Source of the DNA: Rhizobium cauense
Lineage (GTDB): Bacteria > Pseudomonadota > Alphaproteobacteria > Rhizobiales > Rhizobiaceae
Assembly: GCF_019511525.1 (NCBI RefSeq)
Contig: NZ_JAEUAT010000013.1
Coordinates: 62,001-126,000 of the forward strand
Reading direction: 5' to 3'
DNA: 64,000 bases
Below the pieces are notes generated by a model. It was not told the DNA's origin. It saw only the letters and a program-made list of their open reading frames with translations, and searched no databases. The translations under genes were made by a program, and so were the position numbers. Shown here one piece after another: positions 35,464 to 43,175 of the stretch; the first letter of the stretch is position 1; every line of letters starts with the position of its first letter.

Positions 35464-35778
35464 TCAAGCAGCGGTACGGGGCGGTCCCAGCGATGGCGGG
35501 AAGATCACGCCGGTCAGGCGGTCGACCGGTGCCCGGTATTCGACGTCAATGAAACTCGGAACATGACGGACTTCTTGGGCAACGGCCTCTGCGACAAACA
35601 CCAGACACTGCAAGGCGCAGCATTGGCCAGGGACAGCGTGCGGTTTTGAATCGTCGCAATCCTCGTGAGAACTTTGGTCGGCCGAAACGCGCGTGTGGGA
35701 AGAAACGGAGAGGTCGGCTGTGAAGCCTGGCATCACAGGGGAAAGGAAGAGCAGGACTGCGATGAAAACCGCGACCAT
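35464..35778 (-). CDS. Small Cys-rich secreted protein (DUF2946-like)
   Basis: A 104-residue protein from the ATG at 35778: signal-like MVAVFIAVLLFLSPVMPGFTAD, then HEDCDDSKPHAVPGQCCALQCLVF and a proline-rich end (GVIFPPSLGPP). The CC-x(2)-C cluster and PP-rich end resemble the proteins at 28474 and 29914. It is 60 bp upstream of the copper ATPase in the same direction and may head that transcript. Confidence 0.6.
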   Translation of the reverse strand: MVAVFIAVLLFLSPVMPGFTADLSVSSHTRVSADQSSHEDCDDSKPHAVPGQCCALQCLVFVAEAVAQEVRHVPSFIDVEYRAPVDRLTGVIFPPSLGPPRTAA

Positions 35779-35865
35779 GACTTTCCGTCCTTGAACCTCG
35801 TCGCTAACTCGAATCGGGCTGAATCTTGCCAATGTCTGTAGATAGCTGAGACGCAAAGTAAGACA

Positions 35866-35879
35866 TTGATCTCGATCAA
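35866..35879. promoter_or_regulatory. FNR/FixK-type anaerobox
   Basis: TTGATCTCGATCAA is a near-perfect match to the FixK/FNR consensus TTGAT-N4-ATCAA. It lies 62 bp before the ATG of the cytochrome c'-type gene and about 87 bp from the divergent gene at 35464. Low-oxygen control of the cytochrome is the likely meaning. Confidence 0.7.
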
Positions 35880-35940
35880 ATTCAAGTCGATGCCGAGCCG
35901 TGCCAGGTTCGTTCATCGATCCTGCCAGCGAAGGGATGCC

Positions 35941-36471
35941 ATGAGGTCCGTTATTGTCGGTTCATTGATTTTTGTGGCTGTTGCGTCTGCGGCGGTTTGC
36001 GCGGATGACATCGTGACCGTCCGGCAGGCGGATATGAAGGCAATCGCGGCTGCCACCAAGTCCATTGCTGGAATGTTTAAGGTGCCGTCGACCTATTCGT
36101 CGCCTGAGTTCAAATGGGCAGCCGAGCTTATTCGAGACAAGTCGGGCCAGACGCTGATCGACCACTTCGCGTCGGAAGCTGCATCTCCGGCTTCAAAGGC
36201 AAAGCCAAATATCATCGAGGAACGGGACCGTTTCGACCGTTTGGCAAATGACCTCAAGTCCTATGCGGCGGCGCTCGCCGTGGCCGCCGAAAGGAACCCA
36301 ACGGTCATGACCGGCAGCATGCGAATGAAGCCCGGCGAGCCGGTGGGCGGCGGTCCGCTCGGCACCCATGTCCAGAGCGAGGCCGAGCTTTCGTCCATCC
36401 CCGCCGAGCACGCCTTCCACCTGATGCTGCAGAGCTGCACGACCTGTCACGTTAGGTTCCGAATGGAGTAA
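35941..36471 (+). CDS. Cytochrome c' / c-556-type protein
   Basis: A 176-residue secreted protein (signal to about AVCADD). The haem-binding CTTCH motif is close to the C-terminus, as in class II cytochromes c, followed by VRFRME. The helical body has MKAIAAATKSIAGMF and LKSYAAALAVAAERN. It is convergent with cueR with only 4 bp between the stop codons. A FixK-type box in its promoter suggests microaerobic expression. Confidence 0.82.
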   Translation: MRSVIVGSLIFVAVASAAVCADDIVTVRQADMKAIAAATKSIAGMFKVPSTYSSPEFKWAAELIRDKSGQTLIDHFASEAASPASKAKPNIIEERDRFDRLANDLKSYAAALAVAAERNPTVMTGSMRMKPGEPVGGGPLGTHVQSEAELSSIPAEHAFHLMLQSCTTCHVRFRME

Positions 36472-36475
36472 GCTG

Positions 36476-36943
36476 TTACCGTCGCACTGGCTGCTCGGGC
36501 CTGATACCGTTCACGCCGAACCGGGCGTTCATGGCTGGAACATCCTCTTCGTCGCTTGCGTTGGCGAATTCCTCGATAATCGGGCAGTCCGGTCGTTCAT
36601 CACCGTGGCAGTGGTTGGCGAGATGCTTCAGGGTCTCCGTCATCGCATGGATAGCGGCGGCCTTCCTCTCCAGCTCGGCAATATGCTCCATGGCGATGGT
36701 CTTGACGTCCGCGCTTGCGCGAGATCGGTCGCGCCAGAGGGCCAGCAAGGTTTTCATCTGCTCCACGGAAAAGCCGAGGTCGCGGGCACGGCGGATGAAG
36801 CGCAGGGTGTGGATATCGTTGTGGGCGTAGGTTCGGTAGCTCGATTCCGTTCTATGAGCGGGCGTGATCAGCTTGATCTGCTCGTAGTAGCGGATCATCT
36901 TCGCTGAGACGCCGCTCGCCTTGGCAGCCTGTCCGATGTTCAT
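36476..36943 (-). CDS. cueR: CueR-type copper-responsive MerR regulator
   Basis: A 155-residue MerR protein. The N-terminal helix-turn-helix is MNIGQAAKASGVSAKMIRYYEQ, the dimer helix follows, and the metal loop has HCHGDERPDCPII with the two cysteines 8 residues apart as in CueR (Cu(I) sensors). Downstream of copA on the same strand, so probably in one operon. The two CueR-type boxes at 39512 and 40249 are its likely targets. Confidence 0.93.
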   Translation of the reverse strand: MNIGQAAKASGVSAKMIRYYEQIKLITPAHRTESSYRTYAHNDIHTLRFIRRARDLGFSVEQMKTLLALWRDRSRASADVKTIAMEHIAELERKAAAIHAMTETLKHLANHCHGDERPDCPIIEEFANASDEEDVPAMNARFGVNGIRPEQPVRR

Positions 36944-36998
36944 GGTCGATCTCCTTGAGTGCGGGCGGCCCGTTCTAGGCCAGCCCGCTTCGCATGGG

Positions 36999-39476
36999 TT
37001 ATGGGTTTACAGAGCGGAGGCGTAGCGCGTTTCCGAGTACGAAGACGCTGGACATCGCCATGGCTGCTGCCGCAAATATCGGCGACATCAGCGTGCCGTT
37101 TACCGGGTAAAGCACGCCTGCTGCGACCGGGATCAAACTCACGTTGTAGGCGAAAGCCCAAAAGAGGTTCTGCTTGATGTTCCGGATCGTCGCCTTGCTG
37201 AGGGCGATGGCCTTCGGCACGCCGTTCAGGTCGCCAGACATCAGCACGACATCCGCACTTTCGATAGCAATGTCGGTGCCCGTGCCGACAGCAAGGCCGA
37301 CGTCCGCTTCGGTCAAAGCCGGAGCGTCATTGATACCATCGCCAATGAAGGCAACCTTTCTGCCACCGGCCCGCAGACGCTTCACGGCCTCTACCTTGCC
37401 GTCCGGAAGGACTTCGGCGACGACCTCGTCGATACCCAATTGACGGGCGATTGCGTCGGCGGTCCGTTTGTTGTCTCCAGTGATCATCGCGACCTTCAGA
37501 CCGAGGGCGTGAAGCGCCGCCACGGCTGCCGGGGTTGTTTCCTTTACAGGATCAGACACCGCGATAATCGCTGCGAGATTGCCGTCGATGGCGGCATAGA
37601 GAGGAGACTTCCCTTGATCGCCAAGAGCGGCGGCTTTCTCACGGAATTGGCCGACGTCAACGCCCGCTTTCTTCATGGCGCGGTCAGCACCAACTAGGAC
37701 CTTGCGACCGTTGACCGACCCTTCAATGCCGAAGCCGGGGTTTGCCTGGAAGTCGGTGACAGGGAGGGCACGAATGCCCCGTTCCCAAGCCGCTGCCGCC
37801 AATGCCTTGGCAATCGGATGCTCCGACAGGGTCTCGACGCTGGCGACGAGTTGCAGGACCTCGATTTCCGCATATCCTTCTCGGACCTCGATATCGGTCA
37901 GTTCAGGGCGACCCTTCGTCAAGGTGCCGGTCTTGTCGAGAGCGACGACATCGGCTTCGCGAAGGCTTTGCAGAGCCTCGCCCTTCCGGAACAGGATGCC
38001 AAGTTCAGCCGCACGTCCTGTTCCGACCATGATCGAGGTTGGCGTGGCCAGACCCATGGCGCATGGGCACGCGATGATGAGGACTGCCACCGCGTTGACG
38101 AGCGCGAAACTCAGGGCTGGCGACGGACCAAGCAGGTACCAGCCGACAAAGGTAATCGCGGCAGCGAGGATCACCGCCGGGACGAACCAGCCCGTGACCT
38201 TGTCCACCAAAGCCTGGATCGGCAGCTTCGAACCTTGTGCGGCCTCGACCATCTTGATGATCTGCGCCAGCAGCGTGTCGCTGCCGACCTTGGTCGCCTT
38301 GAAGATGAAAGTGCCGTTCGTGTTAATCGTGCCTCCGACGACTTCGCTCTCGGCTGCCTTTTCAACGGGGATCGGTTCACCCGTGATCATGGACTCGTCA
38401 ACGAATGAGCTTCCGGTCACGACGATGCCATCGACCGGCACCTTTTCGCCCGGCCGTATGCGGAGGAGGTCGCCGACGATAACGTGTTCGATGTGCGTTT
38501 CGACGAATTCGTCGTTACGCGATACGAACGCGGTCTTCGCTTGCAGGCCGATCAGCCGCTTGATTGCTTGGCTCGTCTGCCCTTTGGCCCGGGCTTCGAG
38601 AAAGCGCCCCAGCAGGATCAGCGTCACGATCACCGCTGCGGCCTCGTAATAGACGTTGGCGGTGCCCGACGGCAGCACGCCCGGTGCGAACGTGGCCACG
38701 GCGGAGTAGAGCCAAGCTGCCGTGGTTCCGAGCACGACCAGCGAGTTCATATCCGGGGTCCAGCGCAGAAGGTTCGGTACGCCCTTCTGGAAGAAGCGCA
38801 GGCCGGGTCCGAACAGGACGATGGTTGCCAGGACGAACTGGAGGTAGAGATTGTTCTCCATACCGATGGTATCCATGATCAGTTCATGGACGCCGGGGAT
38901 AAAGTGAGACCCCATTTCCAGTAGAAAGAATGGCAAGGTGAGCGTTGCCGAGACCGCCAGCAGGACCTTGAGCTTGGAGATTTCAGCGGTTCGCTGTTCT
39001 TTTGTCTCGGAGGTCTGCGCCGTGTGCAGGCGGCGGACGTTGTATCCGGCGTTCCTCACGGCCGCTTCGAGCGCTGGCGTCTGCACAGCACCCGCTGCCA
39101 CACGGACAGTCGCCCGCTCGGTGGCCAGGTTCACCGAGGCGTCAATGACGCCGGGAACAGCTTTGAGCGCTTTCTCGACGCGGGCAACGCAAGAGGCGCA
39201 CGTCATTCCGTCGACACCGAATTCCTGCGTATCGACCTTGGCCTGATAGCCCGCGTCCTCGATGGCACGTAAAACGGAGCCTGAATCAACAACGTCCTTG
39301 AAGACCACACTGGCGCGTTCAGTGGCGAGATTGACCGAGGCATTGTCCACACCGGGGAGAGCCTTGATCGCTTTCTCCACGCGGACGACGCACGATGCGC
39401 ACGACATACCCTCGATTTCGAACTCTGTCGGTATCGGAAGGGCTTTGCTTTTTTCGAATTGGGATAGCGCAGTCAT
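36999..39476 (-). CDS. copA: CopA, Cu(I)-exporting P1B ATPase
   Basis: An 825-residue ATPase with two N-terminal HMA domains (GMSCASCVVRVEKAI near residue 23 and GMTCASCVARVEKAL near 88). The channel motif is CPCAMGLATP near residue 470, the phosphorylation site is DKTGTLTKGRPE near 513, and GDGINDAPALTEADVGLAVGTG is the hinge. The features are those of CopA, which exports cytosolic Cu(I). It has a CueR box directly upstream and cueR downstream. Confidence 0.96.
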   Translation of the reverse strand: MTALSQFEKSKALPIPTEFEIEGMSCASCVVRVEKAIKALPGVDNASVNLATERASVVFKDVVDSGSVLRAIEDAGYQAKVDTQEFGVDGMTCASCVARVEKALKAVPGVIDASVNLATERATVRVAAGAVQTPALEAAVRNAGYNVRRLHTAQTSETKEQRTAEISKLKVLLAVSATLTLPFFLLEMGSHFIPGVHELIMDTIGMENNLYLQFVLATIVLFGPGLRFFQKGVPNLLRWTPDMNSLVVLGTTAAWLYSAVATFAPGVLPSGTANVYYEAAAVIVTLILLGRFLEARAKGQTSQAIKRLIGLQAKTAFVSRNDEFVETHIEHVIVGDLLRIRPGEKVPVDGIVVTGSSFVDESMITGEPIPVEKAAESEVVGGTINTNGTFIFKATKVGSDTLLAQIIKMVEAAQGSKLPIQALVDKVTGWFVPAVILAAAITFVGWYLLGPSPALSFALVNAVAVLIIACPCAMGLATPTSIMVGTGRAAELGILFRKGEALQSLREADVVALDKTGTLTKGRPELTDIEVREGYAEIEVLQLVASVETLSEHPIAKALAAAAWERGIRALPVTDFQANPGFGIEGSVNGRKVLVGADRAMKKAGVDVGQFREKAAALGDQGKSPLYAAIDGNLAAIIAVSDPVKETTPAAVAALHALGLKVAMITGDNKRTADAIARQLGIDEVVAEVLPDGKVEAVKRLRAGGRKVAFIGDGINDAPALTEADVGLAVGTGTDIAIESADVVLMSGDLNGVPKAIALSKATIRNIKQNLFWAFAYNVSLIPVAAGVLYPVNGTLMSPIFAAAAMAMSSVFVLGNALRLRSVNP

Positions 39477-39511
39477 GGGGGATTCCTCATTTCACTGCAC
39501 ATATAGTTAAT

Positions 39512-39534
39512 CCTTCCCATGATGGGAAGGTCAA
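39512..39534 (-). promoter_or_regulatory. CueR box and promoter of copA
   Basis: CCTTCCCATGATGGGAAGG forms the CueR palindrome between a -35 TTGACC and a -10 TAACTA on the minus strand. The spacer is 19 bp, the over-long spacing typical of MerR-family promoters. It lies about 35 bp before the copA start. Confidence 0.85.
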
Positions 39535-40007
39535 GTCGCTTCTCGTGTGTTTAGGGATGAAATCCTCAATTGGCAGTTCGCTAACGGCACTGGTGAGAAG
39601 TCTGTTCGAAAGCAAACAAATGGCCGTACCTACCATTTAGTCCTACAGGCCGACCGAAGCAGCGAGCTGACGAAAGCAAAGGACGGCGGCAAGGCGAAGA
39701 GAGGACGCATGCATCGGGCAGGCGAAGCCAAAGGATTTGGAACAGATACTGGGTTCCTACTGATGGGCAAGGTGGACGATCCGAGCAGATACATGAAGCG
39801 ATCCGATCTGGCCAAACGAGATCGGCCGAGGCTGTTGGTCGTTACATGCCTCTCGCCGACAGCGAAAAGCGTGAAAAAGATGCAAGAATTCGCGAAGCTT
39901 TCACTGCCGGAGCATTGTCAACCTGACACTCAAATTACGCGGCTGAAACTAGGCAGCACGGCGATGGGAGAGAGTGCACCACTTGGCTGTGATGCACCCG
40001 CTCGTTC
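39535..40007. other. Intergenic between copA promoter and copZ
   Basis: About 470 bases. A plus-strand frame (39547-40227) runs through it and across copZ on the other strand, but has no recognised motif and overlaps the real copZ, so it is not taken as a gene. Confidence 0.45.
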
Positions 40008-40211
40008 TCAAATTTGCCTGAACCGCGACGGATACCCCGCGTTCTCGATAGCAGCATTGATCGTTGCCGGATCGAGCCTTGTATCAACCTTGGCGCTCTT
40101 CTCTGCAAGGTTAATATTGGCGGAGGCTGCCGGATCGGCCGCCTTAATGGCCTTTTCCACGGTGCTGGCACAGTGTGCGCAAGTCATGTTCTGGATCTCG
40201 AACTTATACAT
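40008..40211 (-). CDS. copZ: CopZ-type copper chaperone
   Basis: A 67-residue HMA-domain protein with the metal motif MTCAHCASTVEKAIKAAD. Such chaperones carry Cu(I) to CopA or CueR in the cytosol. The start at 40211 (MYKFEIQN) is preferred to the longer frame to 40277. It has its own CueR-type promoter upstream and is expected to be induced together with copA. Confidence 0.9.
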   Translation of the reverse strand: MYKFEIQNMTCAHCASTVEKAIKAADPAASANINLAEKSAKVDTRLDPATINAAIENAGYPSRFRQI

Positions 40212-40248
40212 GGTGGTCTCCAATTGAATGTGACTTGATATAGTTGGG

Positions 40249-40271
40249 GCTTCCCACCATGGGAAGGTCAA
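40249..40271 (-). promoter_or_regulatory. CueR box and promoter of copZ
   Basis: TTGACCTTCCCATGGTGGGAAG on the minus strand shows the CueR dyad, a -35 TTGACC and a -10 near CAACTAT with a 19-bp spacer. It is about 40 bp upstream of the copZ ATG. Confidence 0.8.
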
Positions 40272-40752
40272 GGCCATTCGCCAGGGTTTCCGAAAGCGGG
40301 CGAAGCTGATGATAGGCTAGCACCTCGCCACCTGCCGCCCGCAAGCCTCATGGTGGAGGACGTTTTGGCTTCTTCGTGAGGGTCCTTCCTTTGCCGAGAT
40401 CCGCGCCAGGATAGCGTCATCAAATTCGCCCCTCAGCATCTCTGCGTGCAACGCTCGGCATCATGCTTGGTCCGATGAGTATTGGCATGGCTGAGAGCGC
40501 GATGGCGATGACCGGCGGAATGCCTGCAATGGTGCCGGAAGCCGCGAACACGCAAAATGCGTGGCGACAGTCCAATGTCGGATAGCGTGAAGAAACTAAC
40601 GGCGGCGGATAAAACTGCGGCATGGGGCGAAATGCCGTGCTGCCCGAACCAGAGCCTGTTTCTCTTGGTTGCCAAAAGGTTCCCCGCTATCCTTTGATCG
40701 GCTCTTCATTAAGAAGGGGCAATAGCTGAGGTATCCTTCGGCAGGTCGGTAG
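40272..40752. other. Intergenic with a possible degenerate membrane-protein remnant
   Basis: About 480 bases. On the minus strand two frames at 40420-40675 contain hydrophobic pieces (GISPHAAVLSAAVSFFTLSD and SGTIAGIPPVIAIALSAMPI) that could be a decayed transporter segment. No complete gene and no clear family. Confidence 0.35.
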
Positions 40753-40887
40753 ATGGCGCAGCCGTTTCAGACGCATTGTCCACCCGTATGGATATGGCCC
40801 CCCGAAGGTATGGTGATGATGGCATACAGCCAGAAGTTCGAGGACCTCCAAGACTACGAACTCCAACGCAAGGAGAAACGAGCATGA
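40753..40887 (+). CDS. Possible 44-residue protein coupled to the DUF411 gene
   Basis: The frame ATG at 40753 to TGA at 40885-40887 reads MAQPFQTHCPPVWIWPP to DLQDYELQRKEKRA. Its stop overlaps the start of the DUF411 gene (ATGA), which implies coupled translation. The frame is too short for most gene callers. No family recognised; the second half is charged and helical. Needs comparison with related islands to decide. Confidence 0.4.
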   Translation: MAQPFQTHCPPVWIWPPEGMVMMAYSQKFEDLQDYELQRKEKRA

Positions 40888-41354
40888 AAAGAAGAACGTT
40901 TATGTGCCTGGCCGCCACGGGAGCGTTCACCGTAGTGGCGCGGCCGATGCTTGCGTCACAGCTCCAGATGGACGTCTACAAAGAACCGACCTGTGGATGC
41001 TGCGAGGCGTGGGCGAAAGTGATGGCAGATGCCGATTTCAACGTTGTCCTCCATCATGGCGAGAACGCGCTTGCCGACATCAAATTGAAGCTTCGGATAC
41101 CGGAGGCCATGAAGGGTTGTCACACGGCTGTCGTTGGCGACTATTTCTTTGAAGGGCACGTGCCACTGGAAGCTGTCCAAAAGATCATGAACGAACGGCC
41201 GCAGAGTGCCGGTCTTGCGGTACCTGGCATGCCAGCCGGGTCGTTGGGGATGGGAGATGACCCCAATGCCTCCTACGAGGTCCTCAGCCTCAGTAAACCG
41301 GACATGAAGCCTACATTGTTTATGCGCATGGGAAGAAGGCTTAGTGGTCGATAA
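40884..41354 (+). CDS. DUF411-family periplasmic metal-binding protein
   Basis: A 156-residue protein with a signal (MKRRTFMCLAATGAFTVVARPMLAS) and the DUF411 signature VYKEPTCGCCEAWAKVM, then IPEAMKGCHTAVVGDYFFEGHVPLEAVQKI. DUF411 proteins are linked to copper or other metal resistance operons and probably bind metal via the CxCC site. It closes the right end of the copper island. Confidence 0.9.
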   Translation: MKRRTFMCLAATGAFTVVARPMLASQLQMDVYKEPTCGCCEAWAKVMADADFNVVLHHGENALADIKLKLRIPEAMKGCHTAVVGDYFFEGHVPLEAVQKIMNERPQSAGLAVPGMPAGSLGMGDDPNASYEVLSLSKPDMKPTLFMRMGRRLSGR

Positions 41355-41781
41355 TTGCATGCCATCCGATAAGTATCATCGCAGCACCAAAAAATAGCGC
41401 TGCGATGAGGGCGATCTGGCGGTCTGCCTTGACTTTCAATAGGGGGCGCACACGCCGTTTCGGCCTCAGTCGATGGGCACGAACCAGGGTTGGATTGGTG
41501 TGTTGATGCTTACGGCGGCCCGACGTGGCTCATCCTCCCATCGATGCGACGTCGACTTTAATGGGTGATTTGCTGGTAGACGAGCCCCTAAGCGCGCAGG
41601 AAATCTGTGGAGGTTAGGAAGCCGATATCGGGACTGAGATCGATCTGAACTGCTTAAGTGAGCCAGCGGAACGGGTGAAGCTGCGGACGTCAACTACTTA
41701 ATCACCAGACCATCCGTTTTTCGTCGTCTTTAGGTCTTCGCCGAAGGAAAGGCCCCGCCCTTTCGGGCAGGGCTCGGGTCC
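41355..41781. other. Intergenic with a minus-strand terminator
   Basis: At 41751-41775 a GC-rich hairpin (GCCCCGCCC-TTTC-GGGCAGGGC) follows the DUF736 stop on the minus strand and is a likely terminator. A minus-strand frame ending at 41341 codes a short hydrophobic tail (IALIAALFFGAAMILIGW) but has no ATG start, so it is not called. Confidence 0.5.
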
Positions 41782-42093
41782 TCAGTCCCGGTTCGAGCGG
41801 GACCAGATCAGCTGGTAGCCTTCTTCGCCTTCGACCTCGGAGAGCGTCGCGTAGATGGGAGCGGGGAAGCTCGGATCGTCGAGCTTGACCGAGAGGTAGT
41901 CGCGGTCGGTCTGCTCCGAGCGCTTCTGCCAGGCGGCGCCGAGTTCAACGGCTCCCGCGAAGATGCGGAAGTGCGGGCCCTTGTCGGAGGGATTTTCGAT
42001 GCGGGCAATGCGGGCCTTGACGTTGAGAGCGAGGGTGCGGATAGAGCCGGTAAAGCCGTTTTCGGTAGAGGTGAAGGTGCCGATGGTAGCCAT
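41782..42093 (-). CDS. DUF736-family protein
   Basis: A 103-residue protein from the ATG at 42093 (MATIGTFTSTENGFTGSIRTLALNVKARIA), with the family ending YATLSEVEGEEGYQLIWSR. DUF736 genes belong to the conserved plasmid backbone of Rhizobiales, usually near ardC-type genes; function unknown. A terminator lies just after it. Confidence 0.9.
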   Translation of the reverse strand: MATIGTFTSTENGFTGSIRTLALNVKARIARIENPSDKGPHFRIFAGAVELGAAWQKRSEQTDRDYLSVKLDDPSFPAPIYATLSEVEGEEGYQLIWSRSNRD

Positions 42094-42576
42094 TTTCCTA
42101 TTCCTTTTCGCTGTTTCGGGCCGCTCCATTGCGGCCTCGATGGCAGTCGCAGAGGCCGGGGACGATCGGACCGCACCCGTAGGGCCGAAACATCGTGAAG
42201 GGCGGCGTGGAGAGACTTTCTTGTTTCGCGAGGAATGACGGCGACCTGGGGTCCCCGCTCGACCTGTCGAGTGGGGTGGGTTCCGGCAGGGGATGAAAGT
42301 TTAGGAGCGCCGTTGCGGGAATACGAGCGAGGCGTAGCCGATCTCCGGCCAGACATGCCTCATCGAGCCCGCGAATGGAGCCCTGTCGGCAAGGGAAAGG
42401 GATATGGCGATGGCGGCCCGCACCAGGAACCCAGGCGAACGGCCGCAGCCATCAAGAAAGCCGTCTCAGCTACGACCAAGATATGCGCAGTCCTCGCATG
42501 ACGCCCGACCAAGGTCCGCTTGCGAGACGAACTTGCCGCGACAGAGTTACCCCGCGAATCATCGCCTGGAGGATCT
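42094..42576. other. Intergenic, no gene seen
   Basis: About 480 GC-rich bases between the DUF736 gene and the 41-residue gene. Open frames exist on both strands, but they are shadows with no motif. Confidence 0.4.
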
Positions 42577-42702
42577 ATGGCAAAGCAGACGAAACCGTTT
42601 AGCGTCGAAATCAAGCAGTCCCGGAAGCTGAAGCCTTCCGCTCCTAAGCCATCGATCTGGGAAAGGCTGGACTTGAGCAGCACGGAGGATCTGGCCCGCT
42701 GA
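42577..42702 (+). CDS. Possible 41-residue basic protein
   Basis: An ATG at 42577 behind a strong CTGGAGGATCT site starts MAKQTKPFSVEIKQSRKLKP and ends WERLDLSSTEDLAR. Basic N-terminus, acidic end. No family known to me. It lies in the block of backbone genes beside DUF736 and ardC. Confidence 0.5.
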   Translation: MAKQTKPFSVEIKQSRKLKPSAPKPSIWERLDLSSTEDLAR

Positions 42703-42760
42703 GACGTTGACAGAGCCGGCCACCGCGGAGAGCAGCGACCGCCTGAGAACTCTCAAGCAC

Positions 42761-43064
42761 TCATGCCGCGTCCCGAATGTTGGCGGCCTCCGGCTGTAGC
42801 CCGTGAAGGAATGCCGTCGCGCGTTCCGCGTGCGCAGCCGCTTGGAAGATTGCCCGCTTGTCACCGGCCAACACATTCAACCAGGACTGAGTGTACGACG
42901 CGTGATCCGGTCTCGGCTCGAGTTCGGGGACGATCCCGAGGTCAGCGCAAAGGAAACAACTTCCAAGCTCGGCGATCAGTTCTTCGCGGGCCCGCTCGCT
43001 TTTATCCTTGGCATAACGCGATAGGTCGCGGCCCACGCGGCTCTCAGGCGCTACCCAGTGGGTC
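42761..43064 (-). pseudogene. ardC: ardC 3' fragment, split by the RIT element
   Basis: The C-terminal part of an ArdC-type antirestriction protein: HWVAPESRVGRDLSRYAKD, then the conserved EELIAELGSCFLCADLGI and LAGDKRAIFQAAAHAERATAFLHGLQ. It has lost its start. Joined to 47538-48160 on the same strand, it gives 927 bases, an exact 309-codon frame (308 residues). See the 5' fragment. Confidence 0.88.
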
Positions 43065-43090
43065 TTATGCCGATATCGGCATAAGACCCA
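43059..43090. repeat. 32-bp perfect palindrome beside the RIT left end
   Basis: TGGGTC, then the 20-bp palindrome TTATGCCGATATCGGCATAA (43065-43084), then GACCCA. The 20-bp core begins and ends with the same TTATGCC/GGCATAA as the RIT termini. TGGGTC and GACCCA are inverted copies of the target flank. Confidence 0.9.
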
Positions 43091-43175
43091 TTATGCCGTA
43101 AGCCGGATTATGCCGCATAGCCGATCTTCTGCGTGGAAACTCCTCCATTCGGCCATGCGACGGTTCGGCATAATC
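43089..43175 (+). repeat. RIT element terminal inverted repeat, left
   Basis: 87 bases, identical to the reverse complement of 47447-47533 (checked base by base). It contains TTATGCC at 43091 and 43109 and the inverted GGCATAA at 43167, likely recombinase-binding subrepeats. The stop of the last recombinase gene lies at its inner edge. Confidence 0.95.

Noticed and set aside
39547..40227. 226-codon plus-strand frame over copZ
   Set aside because: It runs across copZ, which is a clear HMA-domain gene with a CueR promoter on the other strand, and has no family features itself.
42360..42683. 107-codon minus-strand frame
   Set aside because: It lies over the 41-residue plus-strand gene, which has a better ribosome site; no motif.
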